Assembly (NCBI RefSeq): GCF_000715075.1
Contig: NC_134096.1
Coordinates: 38,203,804 to 38,267,803, forward strand
Direction: 5' to 3'
From: Nicotiana tabacum
Lineage: Eukaryota > Streptophyta > Magnoliopsida > Solanales > Solanaceae
DNA: 64,000 nt
The stretch's first letter is position 1; each line of letters opens with the position of its first letter. Under the pieces are notes generated by a model that saw only the letters and a list, made by a program, of their open reading frames with translations, had not been told where the DNA came from and did no database searches. The position numbers and the translations under genes were made by a program. Shown piece by piece: positions 47,787-60,671 of this stretch.

Positions 47787-49452
47787 TCTGTGGGTAGCTT
47801 AGCACATGTAGAGGCCGAGAAAAGACCATTAACTAGGGAGATTCATCAATTGGCTTGTTTGGGGGTTCGATTAGTAGACTCTGGCAATGCTGGAGTTGTA
47901 CTCCAAAATACTGCAAAATCATCCCTCATAGCCGAAGTAAAGGAGAGGCAGTACGAGGACCCCGAGTTGGTCGAGTTGAGAGAGCGAGCTCCGCAGCAGA
48001 AGAAGCCGTTGTTAGAGCTCAAGGGAGATGGGGTTCTTAGATACAGGGGTCGTTTGCGTGTTCTAGATGTGACAGGGCTACGAGACAGGATTATGTCAGA
48101 GGCACATTATTCGTGGTACTCCATTCATCCTGGATCGACGAAGATGTATCATGACATTAAGGATGTGTACTGGTGGAACGATATGAAAAAGAACATTGCT
48201 GAGTTTGTCGCTCAGTGTCCTAGTTGCCAGCAGGTGAAGGCAGAGCACCAGAAGCCCGGAGGGCTAATGCAGACTATAGAGATCTCGATGTGGAAATGGG
48301 AGGCGATAAATATGGACTTTATCACGGGTTTACCTCGTTCTTATCATAAGTTCGATTCCATATGGGTGATAGTCGATATGCTCACGAAATCAGTTCATTC
48401 CCTACCGATCAGATCTACATATACAGCAAAAGACTATGCAAGGTTATTTATTAAGGAGATAGTGCGGCTACATAGAGTACAATATCTATTATATCTGACC
48501 GTGAGGCCCAGTTTATAGCACATTTTTGGAGGTCATTTCAGAGAGGTCTAGGGACTCAGGTGAATCTCAACACAACTTTTCATCCACAGACTGATGGACA
48601 AGCCGAGCGCATAATTTAGATGCTCGAGGATATGTTACGAGCATGTGTGTTGGATTTTAAAAGAAGTTGGGATGAACATTTACCTCTTATCGAGTTTGCA
48701 TATAATAACAGTTACCACTCCAGTATCCAGATGGCTCCGTACGAGGCTTTGTATGGGCGTAAGTGCAAATCTCCTATAGGGTGGTTTGATGTTGGAGAAT
48801 CTGGGTTACATGGGCCAGACTTGGTTCAGCAAGCAGTAGAGAAAGTAACGCTTATCCGAGAGTGATTGTTGACAGCCCAGAGTCATCAGAAGTCATATTC
48901 TGACGTGCGGCGATGAGACTTAGAGTTCAGGATTAATGACTGGGTATTCTTAAAGGTATCGCCTATGAAGGGCGTGATGAGGTTTGGCAAGAAAGGCAAG
49001 CTTAGCCCACTGTATATTGGGCCTTATAGGATTATTTAGAGAGTGGACCAAGTAGCTTATGAGTTAGAATTACCGTCGAAATTGGAGTCTGTCCATCCGT
49101 TTTTCACGTATCTATGTTACGGAAGTGCATTGGCGATCCTACCTAGGTGGTACCCACGAATGATGTACAGATTACGGAAGACTTGTCATACGAGGAAATT
49201 TCGGTTGCCATTCTAGACCGACAAATCCGCAAGCTACGGAATAAGGAGGTAGCCTCCGTGAAGGTTTTATGGAGACGCAATAATGTGGAAGAGATGACGT
49301 GGGAAGAGGAGGAAGAAATGAAGTCTAAATACCCCCACCTATTTCAAACTGAAGATATGGCTCGAGGTGGGATACCTCAGCACAGCTCTATTCAGGCCAG
49401 TAGGTCATCAGATAAGCTCTTATTGTTGGTTTTCAGAATTTATAATGGATAG
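47787..49452 (+). pseudogene. E2 integrase with chromodomain-like tail
   Basis: Zinc domain: HYSWYSIHPGSTKMYHDIKD with CPSCQQVKAEHQ. Core: MDFITGLPRSYHKFDSIWVI (first Asp). A one-base deletion near 48480 shifts the frame before the second Asp; in the next frame come the Asp region and TTFHPQTDGQAERI (Glu). TAG 48617, TGA 48863, TGA 48914, TAG 49037 and TAG 49144 follow, and another one-base loss occurs near 49100. The C-terminal KVLWRRNNVEEMTWEEEEEM (about 49262) is the chromodomain-like tail of the Tekay/Del lineage. This tail is what separates E2 from Athila-like E3. Confidence 0.88.
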
Positions 49453-49629
49453 CTGTGTGAAGCCAAGCGTTGCTATTTATAGACATTGGCCAAGTGTGTC
49501 ATGTATAGTATGTTTTCTGGCTGCGTACATGTTGGTTTTAAACTAATGTACAGAAGAGACTCTGGTAAAATTTCCCAAAGTCTCTAAGAATAAACATTCG
49601 AGGACGAATGTTTCTAAAGGGGGAAAGAA
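49453..49629 (+). promoter_or_regulatory. E2 3' untranslated region with stem-loop and polypurine tract
   Basis: Inverted repeat AAACATTCG-AGGA-CGAATGTTT at 49592-49613 (nine-base arms), then the purine tract AAAGGGGGAAAGAA adjoining the 3' LTR at 49630. Confidence 0.82.
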
Positions 49630-51574
49630 TGTTACATCTCGCGTTTTCATACATTAATGTTTCATAGTAAATTAATCGACGTAAGCTCGGGGATGGGATT
49701 ATCTTGAGATTATAAGCGTTTATGCTATTTATAACAAGCAATAAATAAGTGCCGTGAAATATAAAGGGTGAACGAATCAAAGAAAATGAGTTTTGTTGAA
49801 GGTTGTCGATTTGGGATAAATACGGTCCGAGCTATAATAGCCGGTATTTATGGATTAGAGCCATACAAGGTACCATATGACCATGATAGTATGATATATA
49901 AAATATATTAAAAATGAGTAGTACTTTAAGTAATTTGAGATAATTCTTAATTATGTTGGTAATTGGTTGATTATTGATTAATGGAAGATTAATTAATTAA
50001 GGAATTAGTGATTAATAAATTAAGACTTGGATACGTCCTAAAAGAGGTCCCAACGTAGAAGCCCATCTTTCCCAATTTAGGGACTCTTAAGCCACACTTC
50101 AAGGTGGCAAAATATTGTGAGCTAATGGCTTAGTCACCTTGCCAAAGTGGGGTCCACCACTATAATAAAAATGCCTCCAAAAATCACTTAAGGAGACGGA
50201 TTAAGAGATTCAGTAACGAATGGGATTTGGATTCTCAACAATTTCATATGAAGCTTAGTAACGTGACATTTTCTGATTCAACAAGAATTCAAGCTCATAG
50301 CAATGTGATATTATTTTGGCAATTCTAAAGAATCCCGGTATAATCTTTCTCAAAAATATCATACGAACTTTTTCCTATTCCGATCTTGCCGTCACGAATT
50401 TTATCACAATTATCGCATGCTAGAAGGGTTATCCAGATAACCAGCTCAGGTATGTTAAGGCTAAGCCCTTCCTTCATTTTGGCATGATCTCGTAATTACA
50501 TGTGTTTGATAACGAGGCATAAAGAGAAGTTCATACTCCCGAATTTATATACATTATCCTAGTCTCATAAATTACAGTATTCTCCTTATCGGGATATCAT
50601 ATTTAATTGAGTATTGTCTTCTTTCAGTTAAGAGAGCAGAGAACCTATATTTATAATATTACAATATTTTCATTACCATCGAGCTATAATCGGTGGGCAG
50701 GCCCCTATTGGGCAACCTCTGATCAGATGGTAAGTTATATACTGAGCCTGTTGTGGCCGAGCGCCTATGAGCGAGCCCAGTTGACAGAGATACAGAGCCT
50801 AGTATGGCCGAGCGCCTATGAGCGAGCCTACTACGGCAAAGCAGTTATATATATATATATATACCGAGCCTTATAGGGCCGAACATCTATTTTACTTACT
50901 ATATTGAGAGAGTTGAGTCAGTATCAGTAGGTAAGCATATCTTCAGATTATCTTTGACTCCCAGTTACTTTCAGTTATTATATTATCAGTTCAGTTTCAT
51001 TTTTCAGTTATTCTGTTGCCTTACATACTCGGTACATTATTTTGTACTGACGTCCCTTTCTCTGGGGACACTGCATTTCATGCGTGCAGGTTCAGACAAA
51101 CAGGCGGGTAGACCTCCTCAGTAGGTGTTGCCCGAGTTCAGCTTTATCGGTAAGCTCCACGTCCTTCGGAGTTGCCGGGTCTATGAGTTTTGTGTACATC
51201 TTATGTATATATGTATATAGGTTATGAGTAGGTCAGAACCCTGTTCCGATCATGGTACATCCATCAGTAGAGGCTTGTAGACATAACCTGTCAGTTAGTG
51301 TAGTATGTTGGGCTTGTAGGCCTTGTATATATATTTTGTTGGTTCATCAGTTGTAGTAGTCATGACGGCCTTGCCGGCCCAGCTTTATATTGATGTTTAG
51401 TCAGCGTTGGTTTCCATTCAGTTTTATATTTTTCTTCACAAATTGTCTTGAAATGTGGCCTATGGCCAAAGTATGACATTATATGTTCAGAGTCCCTTAG
51501 TCGCAAATTGGTACGCAAGGATAGGTGAGGCACCGGGTGCCGGTCTCGCCCCTTCCCAGGTTCGGGGCGTGATA
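49630..51574 (+). repeat. 3' LTR of E2
   Basis: TGTTACATCTCGCG...GGGGCGTGATA, 1945 bp, aligned with the 5' LTR. The last bases TGATA against TGACA reflect one substitution. The AT microsatellite is longer here (about 50847-50864). Confidence 0.94.
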
Positions 51575-51579
51575 AACAT

Positions 51580-54500
51580 ATCCTCCAAGATCTGTATAGC
51601 ACATTCGAACTTTGCATTTGCATGCGATAAAACTAGTACTAAGATCTACTCGTTTACCCAACATTTCTTGAAAAGGTTTTCAAATTGTGAAGTGAATGTG
51701 ATCCTCTATTAGAGGGGATGGACAATAGAGCTCTATTGAGTCAGATAATTTTCTGTTCATGTATATCTATGCATATTTTACCTCACTATAAGAGGTTTTA
51801 ACTAGCAAGAAACATACCTACTTTGTAAGCCAATTTACAACTTTCCCACATATAATCATACCTCTAGTGCTTTGGGTAATTTAGTTATATAATGTATTGC
51901 AATTCTATTGTATTTTCACTTTAGAATATTGAGTTGTTGTAGCGGGCCTGTGAGTCGCAAGTACTTGCCTTAACATGCTGACATGTCAAATAGTTAGAAA
52001 CAAAGTTAACGAATTCTTTTTTTTTCTTCTTTCTTTTCCAACCAATCAAAAAAATATTTTTCTAGTCATGGTGCATCTTATAGACGTGAGATATATAGTG
52101 TATTTAGAGTTGTGAGCTCCATCACGAATAGCATGTCTCAACCCATATATGTTTGTTATACATAATTAATTACCTAGATGAAGAATACCCTCACTTTAAC
52201 AGTCATATCCTTTCTTTTACCAGCTAGAAACTAATCTCGGAACTTAAACAATCGCTTATCCTCGTATTGAGTAGCATTTATGCACTCTACATCAGGCTTT
52301 ACCAATAGCCAGTAATGTCTTTGAATTTTTTTCCACATTAAATCTAATACGTGTACCCTCTAGTCTATGCATATCTTTGTCCAGAAGTATCTTTACAGGA
52401 GCTATATGCGCCAAATTACCCATAATTCTTTTTACATAAGCTATAATGTTTATCTTTCTCTAACAATACAAAACAGTACAATTATATCTTTAGTAGTTCC
52501 CTCCATCAGCATTGCTAAATATTTATATCTTTGTTGGTTTTAAATGTACTTCAGGCTCTTGTACTAGGTATAAATCTCTTAGGTTTCTTCGTATAATTAG
52601 TGTCTCTAAATCTTAAAAGGAAATACCACTATGACCAAATCATGAATGGCATAATACGACTTGAGCTTCTTCAATTTCCTTAGAGCATAGGCTATCACGC
52701 GACTATTTTACATGAGAAAACATCCTAATCCTACCCTCGAAGTATCACATAACATCATGAATCCTCTAGAGGCTATTGGAATAAGGCTAACATTAGTGTA
52801 ATGGCAAACATGCTTTCTCGTTGTACATTTCTCCATCCACTGAAATTTAGCGATTTTCTATGTTAACTTGGTGAGTGGTGGTGCTATTCTAGAGAAATCC
52901 TACGCAAATTCTTATAGTAGCTTGTCAAGCCAAAAGTAATCTCTGTAGGAGAAATGGGTCTCGGTCATTTATGAACTGTTTCTATCTTCTTAGAATCTGC
53001 CATTTTTTTTCATTCTTAGATACCATGTGTCCTATGAATACCATCGAGTCCAGCTAATTGAAGAACTTGGAAAAACGTTGATTTTCCTGCAGTGTCTTTG
53101 ACATATTTTTCAAGTAATTATTGTGCTCTTCCCGGGTAAGAGAATATACCAGAATATAGTAAGTAAAAATTATGAATTTTCTTTTTCCAAAAATAACTTT
53201 GAACACCATATTCATTATATACATCAATGCAATTGGAGCATTGGCCAATCTAAAGGACATTACAGGTAACTCATAATGTTTGTACCGAGTACTAGAGGCA
53301 ACATCGAAATATCTTCCTTTCTTATTATTCTAAGCGGATGATAACCAGACTAAAGATCAATGGCTCCTTGTAACTGATCAAACAAGTTATCTATACAAGA
53401 CAAGGTATATTTGTTGTGTATTGTTATCTTATTTAATTATCTGTAGTTGACCCACATTCTTAAAGATTCATCCTTTTTTTCCCAAACAATATTGGTGTAC
53501 CTTATGATGCAACACTCGATATGATAAAACATGTATCCAGTAGGTTTCTCAATTATTCAATTAGCTCTCTCAACTCTGTTGGTACCATATGATATAGTTT
53601 GCGTGTCAAGGGTCAGCTCAATACCGAAGTTTATTTCTCACATTGGAGGTAGTCCTAGTAAATCCTTAGGAATACATTAGAGAATCTCTCATTATGATAT
53701 TTTTTCTTTCTCAAACTAAATGTTTCTTATCTTGTGCCCCTTACCGTATCTATGAGATCCAAACAAACTTTCTTCTATAACCGTTAAGTCTTCAAAATAT
53801 ATAATTTGCTTATCTCTAAAACCTGTAATCCCCTTTTTGGACAAAACTAGCTTTTAAAGTTTACCAAACCTAATAGTCTTTCCATAGTAATCGAGGGTAG
53901 CATGGTAAGAAGATAATTAATCCATATCCATATGTACGTTAGAGTCAACCATATCAAGTACAACTTGGTTAGCTAGGGTTTCCTTCTCTTAACTTGAATC
54001 TTAAAAGTTTTAAACACATGTCTAACTACTATAAATTTTCACAGATGTGGCAACCCGAAAAGGATCGCTTAATATCTCAAAACATTCTTGTTTTTTAAAT
54101 CTCCGGCTCATATTAAAATCCATACTAAAATATATTCTAATCTCGATCTTCTTATGTGAGTTCTTGCACGCCTATCATGTACACATTTTCAATCTTTCTG
54201 ATAATTGCAACTGCTACAGAATAGGTTTAAGTCATCATATATGCAGTTACTATCTTGTTTAAACAATTAACCAACCTTTCAACAAGCCTCTAAACTTAAG
54301 ATGTTGCTTGCGTATCCAACTTATAAAGTTTGGTGTTATATGTAAGTATACCCAACGTCTAAACAATTTCCTAAATGATCTAACTGGCAAGTTCACGTCA
54401 CAAACTATCAAGAAGGAAGTGATTCATAAACACTTTAGTGAAATTATTTCCAAATTAGTTGTGTTGTTCTTGTTGGCATCTCTAAGAGTACCGTAGCATT

Positions 54501-55264
54501 TCATGTATTCACCATGTTCTCTAGTCTAAAAGTTGCATGTTCCATAGACCTCTTCATAAAATATCCTATAGCTCATAACGTGGTAAGTATTTTACTAAAA
54601 CCTTGAAGGATTCTTTAAACTATCAGAATTAGTAAACTTAGTAATTTCAACTTTAGGAATTTTATTAAGAATATTTTGCTGTTCCCCATAATCTTCAAGG
54701 TGCATGAGCACTTTAGATCCCCTATTTTGTTGCTCATTCTTCTCATGTTTATCTATTATATCTATAAAGATCTCAATTTTTTTTCTTTTTTCATGGAGGT
54801 AAGTACCTTTTTGTGATACCACTCCTTTATCGATATAGTGGTGGCCTAGTATAAATTTTCGAAATGGACTCTATTATGCATCTTACCGAAAAGTACCTCA
54901 TATGGCACAATGAACCTTTCACTGGTCTTGTACACTACTTATGTAGCATTTCTTTGCTTGGAGATGGTTGTATGTCCATTGGCGAAATTTGATGTCCTTG
55001 AAGTTTGAATCTCTAGCCAAATTCTATTATAGGGCAATTGGTCCGAGCCATACACGAATAGGATAAGTAATGACAGATTCAGTTATTTTACCCTAATCGC
55101 CACACACGTACGAAGGAACAAGAAAGAAAGACAAGACACATCCTATCACGCCCTCGCAAAATCACGATTATGGGAATGGCCGGCTACATAACCATAATTG
55201 AGATTCTACTACCGACGTGTGCTCCATTTGTCACAAGAATAACCTAGGGCTCTATTACCAACTT
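51580..55264 (-). pseudogene. E1 interior: degenerate gag-pol
   Basis: Minus-strand continuation of E1. Next to the E2 insertion a frame reads KPFQEMLGKRVDLSTSF, an integrase core segment whose continuation is at 31881. At about 52610-52700 an RNase H remnant (YALRKLKKLKSYYAIHDL) is visible, and RT remains at 53054-53260. Nothing convincing remains of gag or protease in 53700-55240, only short frames. The interior totals about 4.5 kb, shorter than an intact chromovirus, so some sequence has been lost. Multiple stops and frameshifts: no product. Confidence 0.75.
53054..53260 (-). pseudogene. E1 reverse transcriptase fragment
   Basis: A 68-codon frame MSFRLANAPIALMYIMNMVF...ILVYSLTREEHNNYLKNM matches the RT segment that in E2 reads [17 protein letters not shown] and FIDDILVYS. 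The catalytic pair is replaced (FTYYILVYS), so no activity is possible. Confidence 0.82.
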
Positions 55265-56619
55265 TGTCACGATCCAATTTAGGATCATGACCGACACTTA
55301 GGAGCAAGTTTCCCCAAGTAAGCCTCATCGGTATTTTACAGAAAATCGGACAGAGTTTTCCCTATTTTTGGACTATCCCAAAAATTTTCCTATCTCAAAT
55401 CAACAACCAAACAACAATAACTTTATCAATTAACCCAAACAAATATATACCATTAATAGTCCACCCACTTATAGCTAGAAATACTAATTTATCTCCAACT
55501 TTGATAATAAAGAGCGATACCCACATAAGTCTATAATAACAAACGAATACTCGTGACACTAAAAGAATGACTATGGAGCGACTCTAAGAGTTCAAATAAA
55601 ATACCATAACAATAAATAAAATCCCCGTCCACGCGAACAAGTGCGAGGCTCACCAAGAACTATCAACCTGTGCGCTCTTGTCTCGACCCAAAATCCGACC
55701 AGTCGTGATGGCACCTAACTCAACCCGCTAGGTAAGCCAATTAACCACTAGCTAATTCCAATAACAATTTATAAAGCAATTAAGTAATGAAAAGTCTTAG
55801 TCTTATACATTCTCCAAGAACTGGTAGTATAAATCATGAGCTTCTAAGAATAGAGTTTACAAAGCGGAAATGAAATAAATACATAGTCTGTTTGAATAGT
55901 ACATAAACAGAGTTTTACAGATCTAAAGCTACCACTAACAAGAGGTAGCTACAACTAGGATGTAGGTACATCTTCAAATCCAACTCTCGTCAAACACAGC
56001 AACAACAACAGTCAACATCTGTACGCAAGGTGCAGAAGTGTAGTATGAGTACAACCGACCCCATGTACACAAAAAGTAACAAACCTAACCTTAGGTTGAA
56101 AGCAGTGACGAGCTAACACAAGGTCGGGTTCAATACCAAAATCCCACAACAGTTCATAACAGCATAAATACAAGGATAAAAGAGGTATCTCAGAAGTAAA
56201 AATGCTCAGCTCATTCACAGTTCCAGAAAATGGTCATGCTTTTCAAGTATCTCAGTGAAAAACCCAAGTCTCTTATCGAAAATGCCAAAAATACGAGTAA
56301 GTTTAAAAACTATAATTTTTCAAATATCCTTTCCACAATAAATAAAAATGTTTCATTTTCTTTCCAGATAACAAGTATAAAATACCTCTTTATGGCCACA
56401 TATCAATGTGTATAAAAAAATCATGAATGACCTGATACCGTATAGAACGAGGAAAAATGCATCTCCAAGCCTGTATGTCATGCGTACATGCAAATGCCAT
56501 GTACCTCGGAGATGAATCATGTACTCACACTCTCAGAGTACTCAATCTCACTATCTCGCATCCTCTCTCACTATGCTCAATGCTCAGCACACTCAATCAC
56601 TCAGCGCTGTACAATACCT

Positions 56620-56900
56620 GTTGCGGCGTGCAGCCCGATCCATATATGACCATAAGGCCCGTTGCGGCGTGGAACCCGATCCATAAAGACTCCTGGAGGG
56701 GCTCCTTTCAGCCCAAGCGCTACATCGCTGCGGCGTGCAGCCCGATCCCATAATATATAAATAGTCATAAGGCTCGTTGTGGCGTGCAACCCGATCCATA
56801 TACATATACATCCCTAAGGCTCATTGCGGCGTGCAACCCAATCCCATAAATGTAATCAATATATCATGCTGCGGTGTGCAGCCCGATCCCAAAATATCAC
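56620..56900 (-). repeat. Tandem array in solo LTR, 6 copies
   Basis: Units starting near 56620, 56661, 56727, 56775, 56822 and 56868 contain TTGCGGCGTGCAGCCCGATCC followed by a variable AT-rich spacer and CATAAGGC. Frames across it are artefacts of the repeat. Confidence 0.85.
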
Positions 56901-57899
56901 TCTTACTCAGGCCCTCGGCCTCACTCAGTCATTTATCTCTCCAATCTCACTCACAGGCTCACAATGTCATGAAACTAGCCCGACAATAATGATATGATGT
57001 ATCAATAAATAATAACTGAGACTGAGATATGCCATGAATGCATGGATATGACTGAGTATGAAATATCAATGAAATCAGTGAGGTGACAGTAAGAAACGAC
57101 CACTATGGGTCCAAACAGTATCGGCATAATGCCTAAACATGATATCTAGCATGATTGACAGCTTAACTACTTTATCACATAGTGAAAACACGGATATCAA
57201 CAAAGTAGGACCACTATACAGTGCCATGGAAACAACAGAGTCCTAATTCACATGGTGCACACCCACATGTCCGTCACCTAGCATGTACGTCACTTCAATA
57301 CCAATAACATAACACATATTTCGGGGTTTCATACCCTCAACACTAAGATTAGAAGAGTTACTTACCTCGAACAAGCCAATACCAATGTCGAGCAAGCCAA
57401 GCGATGCTCCAAAGATTCCATCCCGCGCGTTCCGACCTCCGAACGGCTAGAAACTAACCAAAAATAACTCAAATGCATCAAACAATGCTAAAGGAACCAA
57501 TCCCGATCGAAAAGGATCAAATCTTGAATCAAAAGCCCAAAATCGGCCAAAAGCCCAACTTGGGCCCGTACCTCGAAACCTGACAAAATTTACAAAATTC
57601 AACAACCCATTCAATTACGAGTCCAACCATACTAGTTTCACTCAAATCTGACTCCAATTCGATGTTCAAAACTCAAAAATTCATATTATGAAACTTTAGG
57701 CCAAAACCCCCCAATTTCCTCTTTAAAATTCATCAACCAAACGCTAAAATCGAAGATAGATTCATGAAATATAACCAAAACCGAGTAGAGAACACTTACA
57801 CCAATTCATAAGGTGAAAATTACTTCAAGAATCGCCTCAATTCGAAATTCATAGCTCCAAAAATGTAAAAATGACCGAAACCCTCGAAATAGAGTACTT

Positions 57900-58260
57900 T
57901 ATACTTCTGCCCAGGCATCCTCTTACGCGAACGCGGTAGAAGCCTCGCATTCGCGAAGTATAAATCCACACTGCCTCACTTTGCACTATGAGTTCGCGGC
58001 AATACCCTCACGAACGCGATAAAACACACTACCAGACTTCCGCGGGACAACTCCCTGCAAACGCAATGAAGAATCCATATAGACTGACCAACCCCCGCTC
58101 AACAATACGCGAACGCATAGACATGGACGCGGACGCGGACGCGAAGACTACAATCTTCAATCCAGTGCGAACGCGACCTCAGAAGCGCGAGCGCGAAGAA
58201 CAAATAGCTCCACTGACCAAACACCTTTCGCGATCGCGGCCAAGCCTTCGCGATCGCAAA
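57900..58260. repeat. CpG-rich dyad block in solo LTR
   Basis: Words such as ACGCGAACGCGG, ATTCGCGAAG, three GGACGC hexamers (about 58125-58143), and two TTCGCGATCGC copies (58227-58258), the first inside the palindrome CGCGATCGCG. Unusual CpG density for this AT-rich window. Confidence 0.65.
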
Positions 58261-60671
58261 GAACGTCAGAAGCAACATGTAACAACTAAAAAACCAGCAA
58301 CGTAAAAACCATTCGAAATTATCTGAACTACGTCCGAAACTCACCCGAGCCCCTCGGGACCCCATCCAAATGTACCAACAAATCCCATAACATAATACGG
58401 ACCTACTCGAGGTCGCAAAACACACAAAACAACATCGAAACGATGAATCACACCTCAATTCGAAATCTATGCACTTTGAAACTTTAAACTTCCACAACCG
58501 ATGTTGAAACCTAACAAATCACGTCCGATTGACCTCATATTTTGCACACAAGTCACATTCGACATTACGGACCTACTCCCACTCTCGGAATTAAAATCTG
58601 ACCCCGATGTCAAAAAATCAACCTCCGGTCAAACTTCCCAAAAATTTAATTTTTGCCATTTCAAGCCAAATTCCACTACGGACCTCCGAATCAGAATCAG
58701 GACGCACTCCTAAGTCCAAATTCATCCAACGAAGCTAACAGAACCATCAAAACTCCGTTCCGGATTCAAATTCATAAAAGGTCAAACTTGGTCAACTCTC
58801 CCAATTTAAAGTTTCGACAATGAAATTCATTCTTCCGATTCGATTCTGAATAACCTAAAAATCAAAACCGACGATTCACGTAAGTCATAATGCATCATAC
58901 GAAGCTACTCATATCCGTAAACTACCGAGCGAAGTGCAAATGCTCAAAATGATCGGTCGGGTCGTTACAACTCTAATTAACGAAATCTTCGCCCGCGTCA
59001 ACTACTGTCTCTGTAAAATAAATTAGCGGGGAATGAGTCACTAGCTCAGTGAGTAATAACACTTAACCACAACCGTTTTTAGTGGGAACAAGTCAGAAAA
59101 TATGCTTGTATAATAATCACAAAATAAAATGCCCTTTTTAAAACGGTAATAATAATCAGTATCATCATGTGTTTCCTGTAACAAAATTAATTTAACAATT
59201 CAGTAATAAGCTCGGTAAATACTATGTCATAACAAATCTTTATATTTGGGAGGTTTCCAGAAAAGGATCATGTAATCTGTATCACTGTATGGAGCCCTTC
59301 GTAAGAGGAGTCAAATATAACTGTATGTCCCTACTCGAAGGAAAATTGTAATTATATGCTAGTTCTAACTTCCTACTAGCAAGGGCTCTAACTGTACTCG
59401 GTAATCAGTAAATACAAGGTGTACCAGGTCTAACGAACCCGCCGTTAGCTTCGGGATCCTTCAAAGTCTCCTTCCATTCATACTTTTTTTTGTAAACAGT
59501 AAATCTTCACATGGAAGCATTTTCAAAACAGTATAGGGCATTTCAATTCTTATCAAATCATGTAATCCAATTTCGGTAACGGTAATCATATCTCTAGTAA
59601 TAGTAAAATATGTCTAGTAACAGTGAGAACATTTTAAATAACTGTAAACATCTTAAGTAAACTATTCAGTACCATATCAAGTAAGAGACTTGTCCCACAT
59701 GCAATTTCAAATATTCGCTAACACATTTTATTTTCAAAATAATGTATAAACCATGCAGGTTATGAAAACATAAATTGCGGTAAGATTACTACTCACAGTA
59801 CTCGTACTGAAATATCAAACACGTCTCCTCGAGCAATATATGCGCCTTCCTTCAATCAATCTATAATCATATCATATCGTTCTCGAATTAACTTTCTTGT
59901 TTAGGCTAATTTGTAACTAATTTAGAATACCCAACTCTCGAAGTTTCATGTTTGAATATCAATTTATCAAGTTGGATTTGTCCATCACGTGAAAATAGTT
60001 TTATACCTTAATTGCATTCCTTTAAGTCATATGTATATTCTGATAGTAAGGCAAGTTACCGTAGAAAATATATTGTTCCAAATTGCTTTTGAAAATTTTA
60101 AAACTTGCTTAATTAATTAATTGCACCATATCTCTATCAAGGATAGTTTCTTCAATGAATTATTCACTCAAATATACACCAGTAACTCTGTCTCTTTGTA
60201 GTATTTAAATAAGCTATTCACAATCTATATAAATTGCTTAAATTTCAGAAAAAAAAGTTATTAAAGAATCTTTCCACATAACTAAAATAAAGAGTTTAAA
60301 CGGTACCCGCAATACTCAAAGTGTTTAGAGCTCTCAAGTTATAACGTGTGGCTTTTAATTTGTTGCTCTCCAAGGTTCCTTGCTGATATGAATGCATCCA
60401 AGACTCTGTGATTTATTCTAAAATACAATTGATGAAAGATTTCACCTTGCTTTTAATTATTTGCTGCCCAACGTTGCTAATAGAGAAGTTTAGAACTCCT
60501 CTCCAAAATCTCTCATTGTTTTTGTTTTAGTTGCAGGCAAAGTTTCAATCCCTTCGGAACATATTTCCTGGTGGGTCTTGGCCCACTTATCTGTATTATT
60601 TTTTTCTTTCTTTCTTTCTTTTGAGTCAATTACTTAACTACCCTTATTTAAATGTGAGGTATTACAATCAT

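Larger units (their letters stand above)
31877..51579 (+). mobile_element. E2: Tekay/Del-like Ty3/gypsy chromovirus, duplication AACAT
   Basis: LTRs 31882-33831 (1950 bp) and 49630-51574 (1945 bp), with exact duplications AACAT at 31877-31881 and 51575-51579. A perfect tRNA-Met primer site follows the 5' LTR and a purine tract precedes the 3' LTR. Gag, protease, RT, RNase H, integrase and chromodomain-like tail are all recognisable on the plus strand, in the order typical of gypsy elements. Its gag is split by E3 and a solo LTR. Roughly nineteen in-frame stops and several frameshifts make it non-functional. It inserted into E1's integrase. Confidence 0.95.
55679..58969 (-). mobile_element. 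3.3 kb solo LTR inserted in the E1 5' LTR
   Basis: TGTCTCGACCCAAAATCCG...GGTCGGGTCGTTACA, flanked by GCTCT (55674-55678) and ACTCT (58970-58974); the undisturbed E1 LTR reads GCACTTTAATTAAC here, so one base of the left duplication has mutated. On the minus strand the tip TGTAACGACCCGACCGATC is a typical solanaceous gypsy LTR end. It carries an array (56620-56900) and a CpG-rich stretch (57900-58260). No interior or second LTR is detected. Confidence 0.82.
55265..60666 (-). repeat. 5' LTR of E1, split by a solo LTR
   Basis: Pieces 55265-55678 and 58970-60666 together equal about 2.1 kb and match 28977-31106. It ends GAGGTATTACA followed by ATCAT (60667-60671). A CTTT microsatellite is expanded at about 60604-60622 relative to the 3' LTR. 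Confidence 0.92.
28972..60671 (-). mobile_element. E1: decayed minus-strand Ty3/gypsy chromovirus-like element, duplication ATCAT
   Basis: LTRs 28977-31106 and 55265-60666 (the latter split by a solo LTR) flank interior DNA 31107-31881 and 51580-55264. Five-base duplications ATCAT lie at 28972-28976 and 60667-60671. A primer-binding-like sequence TTGGTAATAGAGCCC (minus strand, just left of 55265) is a mutated tRNA-Met site. Remnants of RT, RNase H, integrase and a C-terminal chromodomain-like segment occur in the expected minus-strand order. It is the host of E2, making it the oldest layer of this nest. Confidence 0.9.

Noticed and set aside
58099..58497. 132-codon minus-strand frame rich in Cys, Phe and Arg
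   Set aside because: Lies in the CpG-rich block of the 3.3 kb solo LTR; composition follows the CGCG repeats and no start context or homology supports it.
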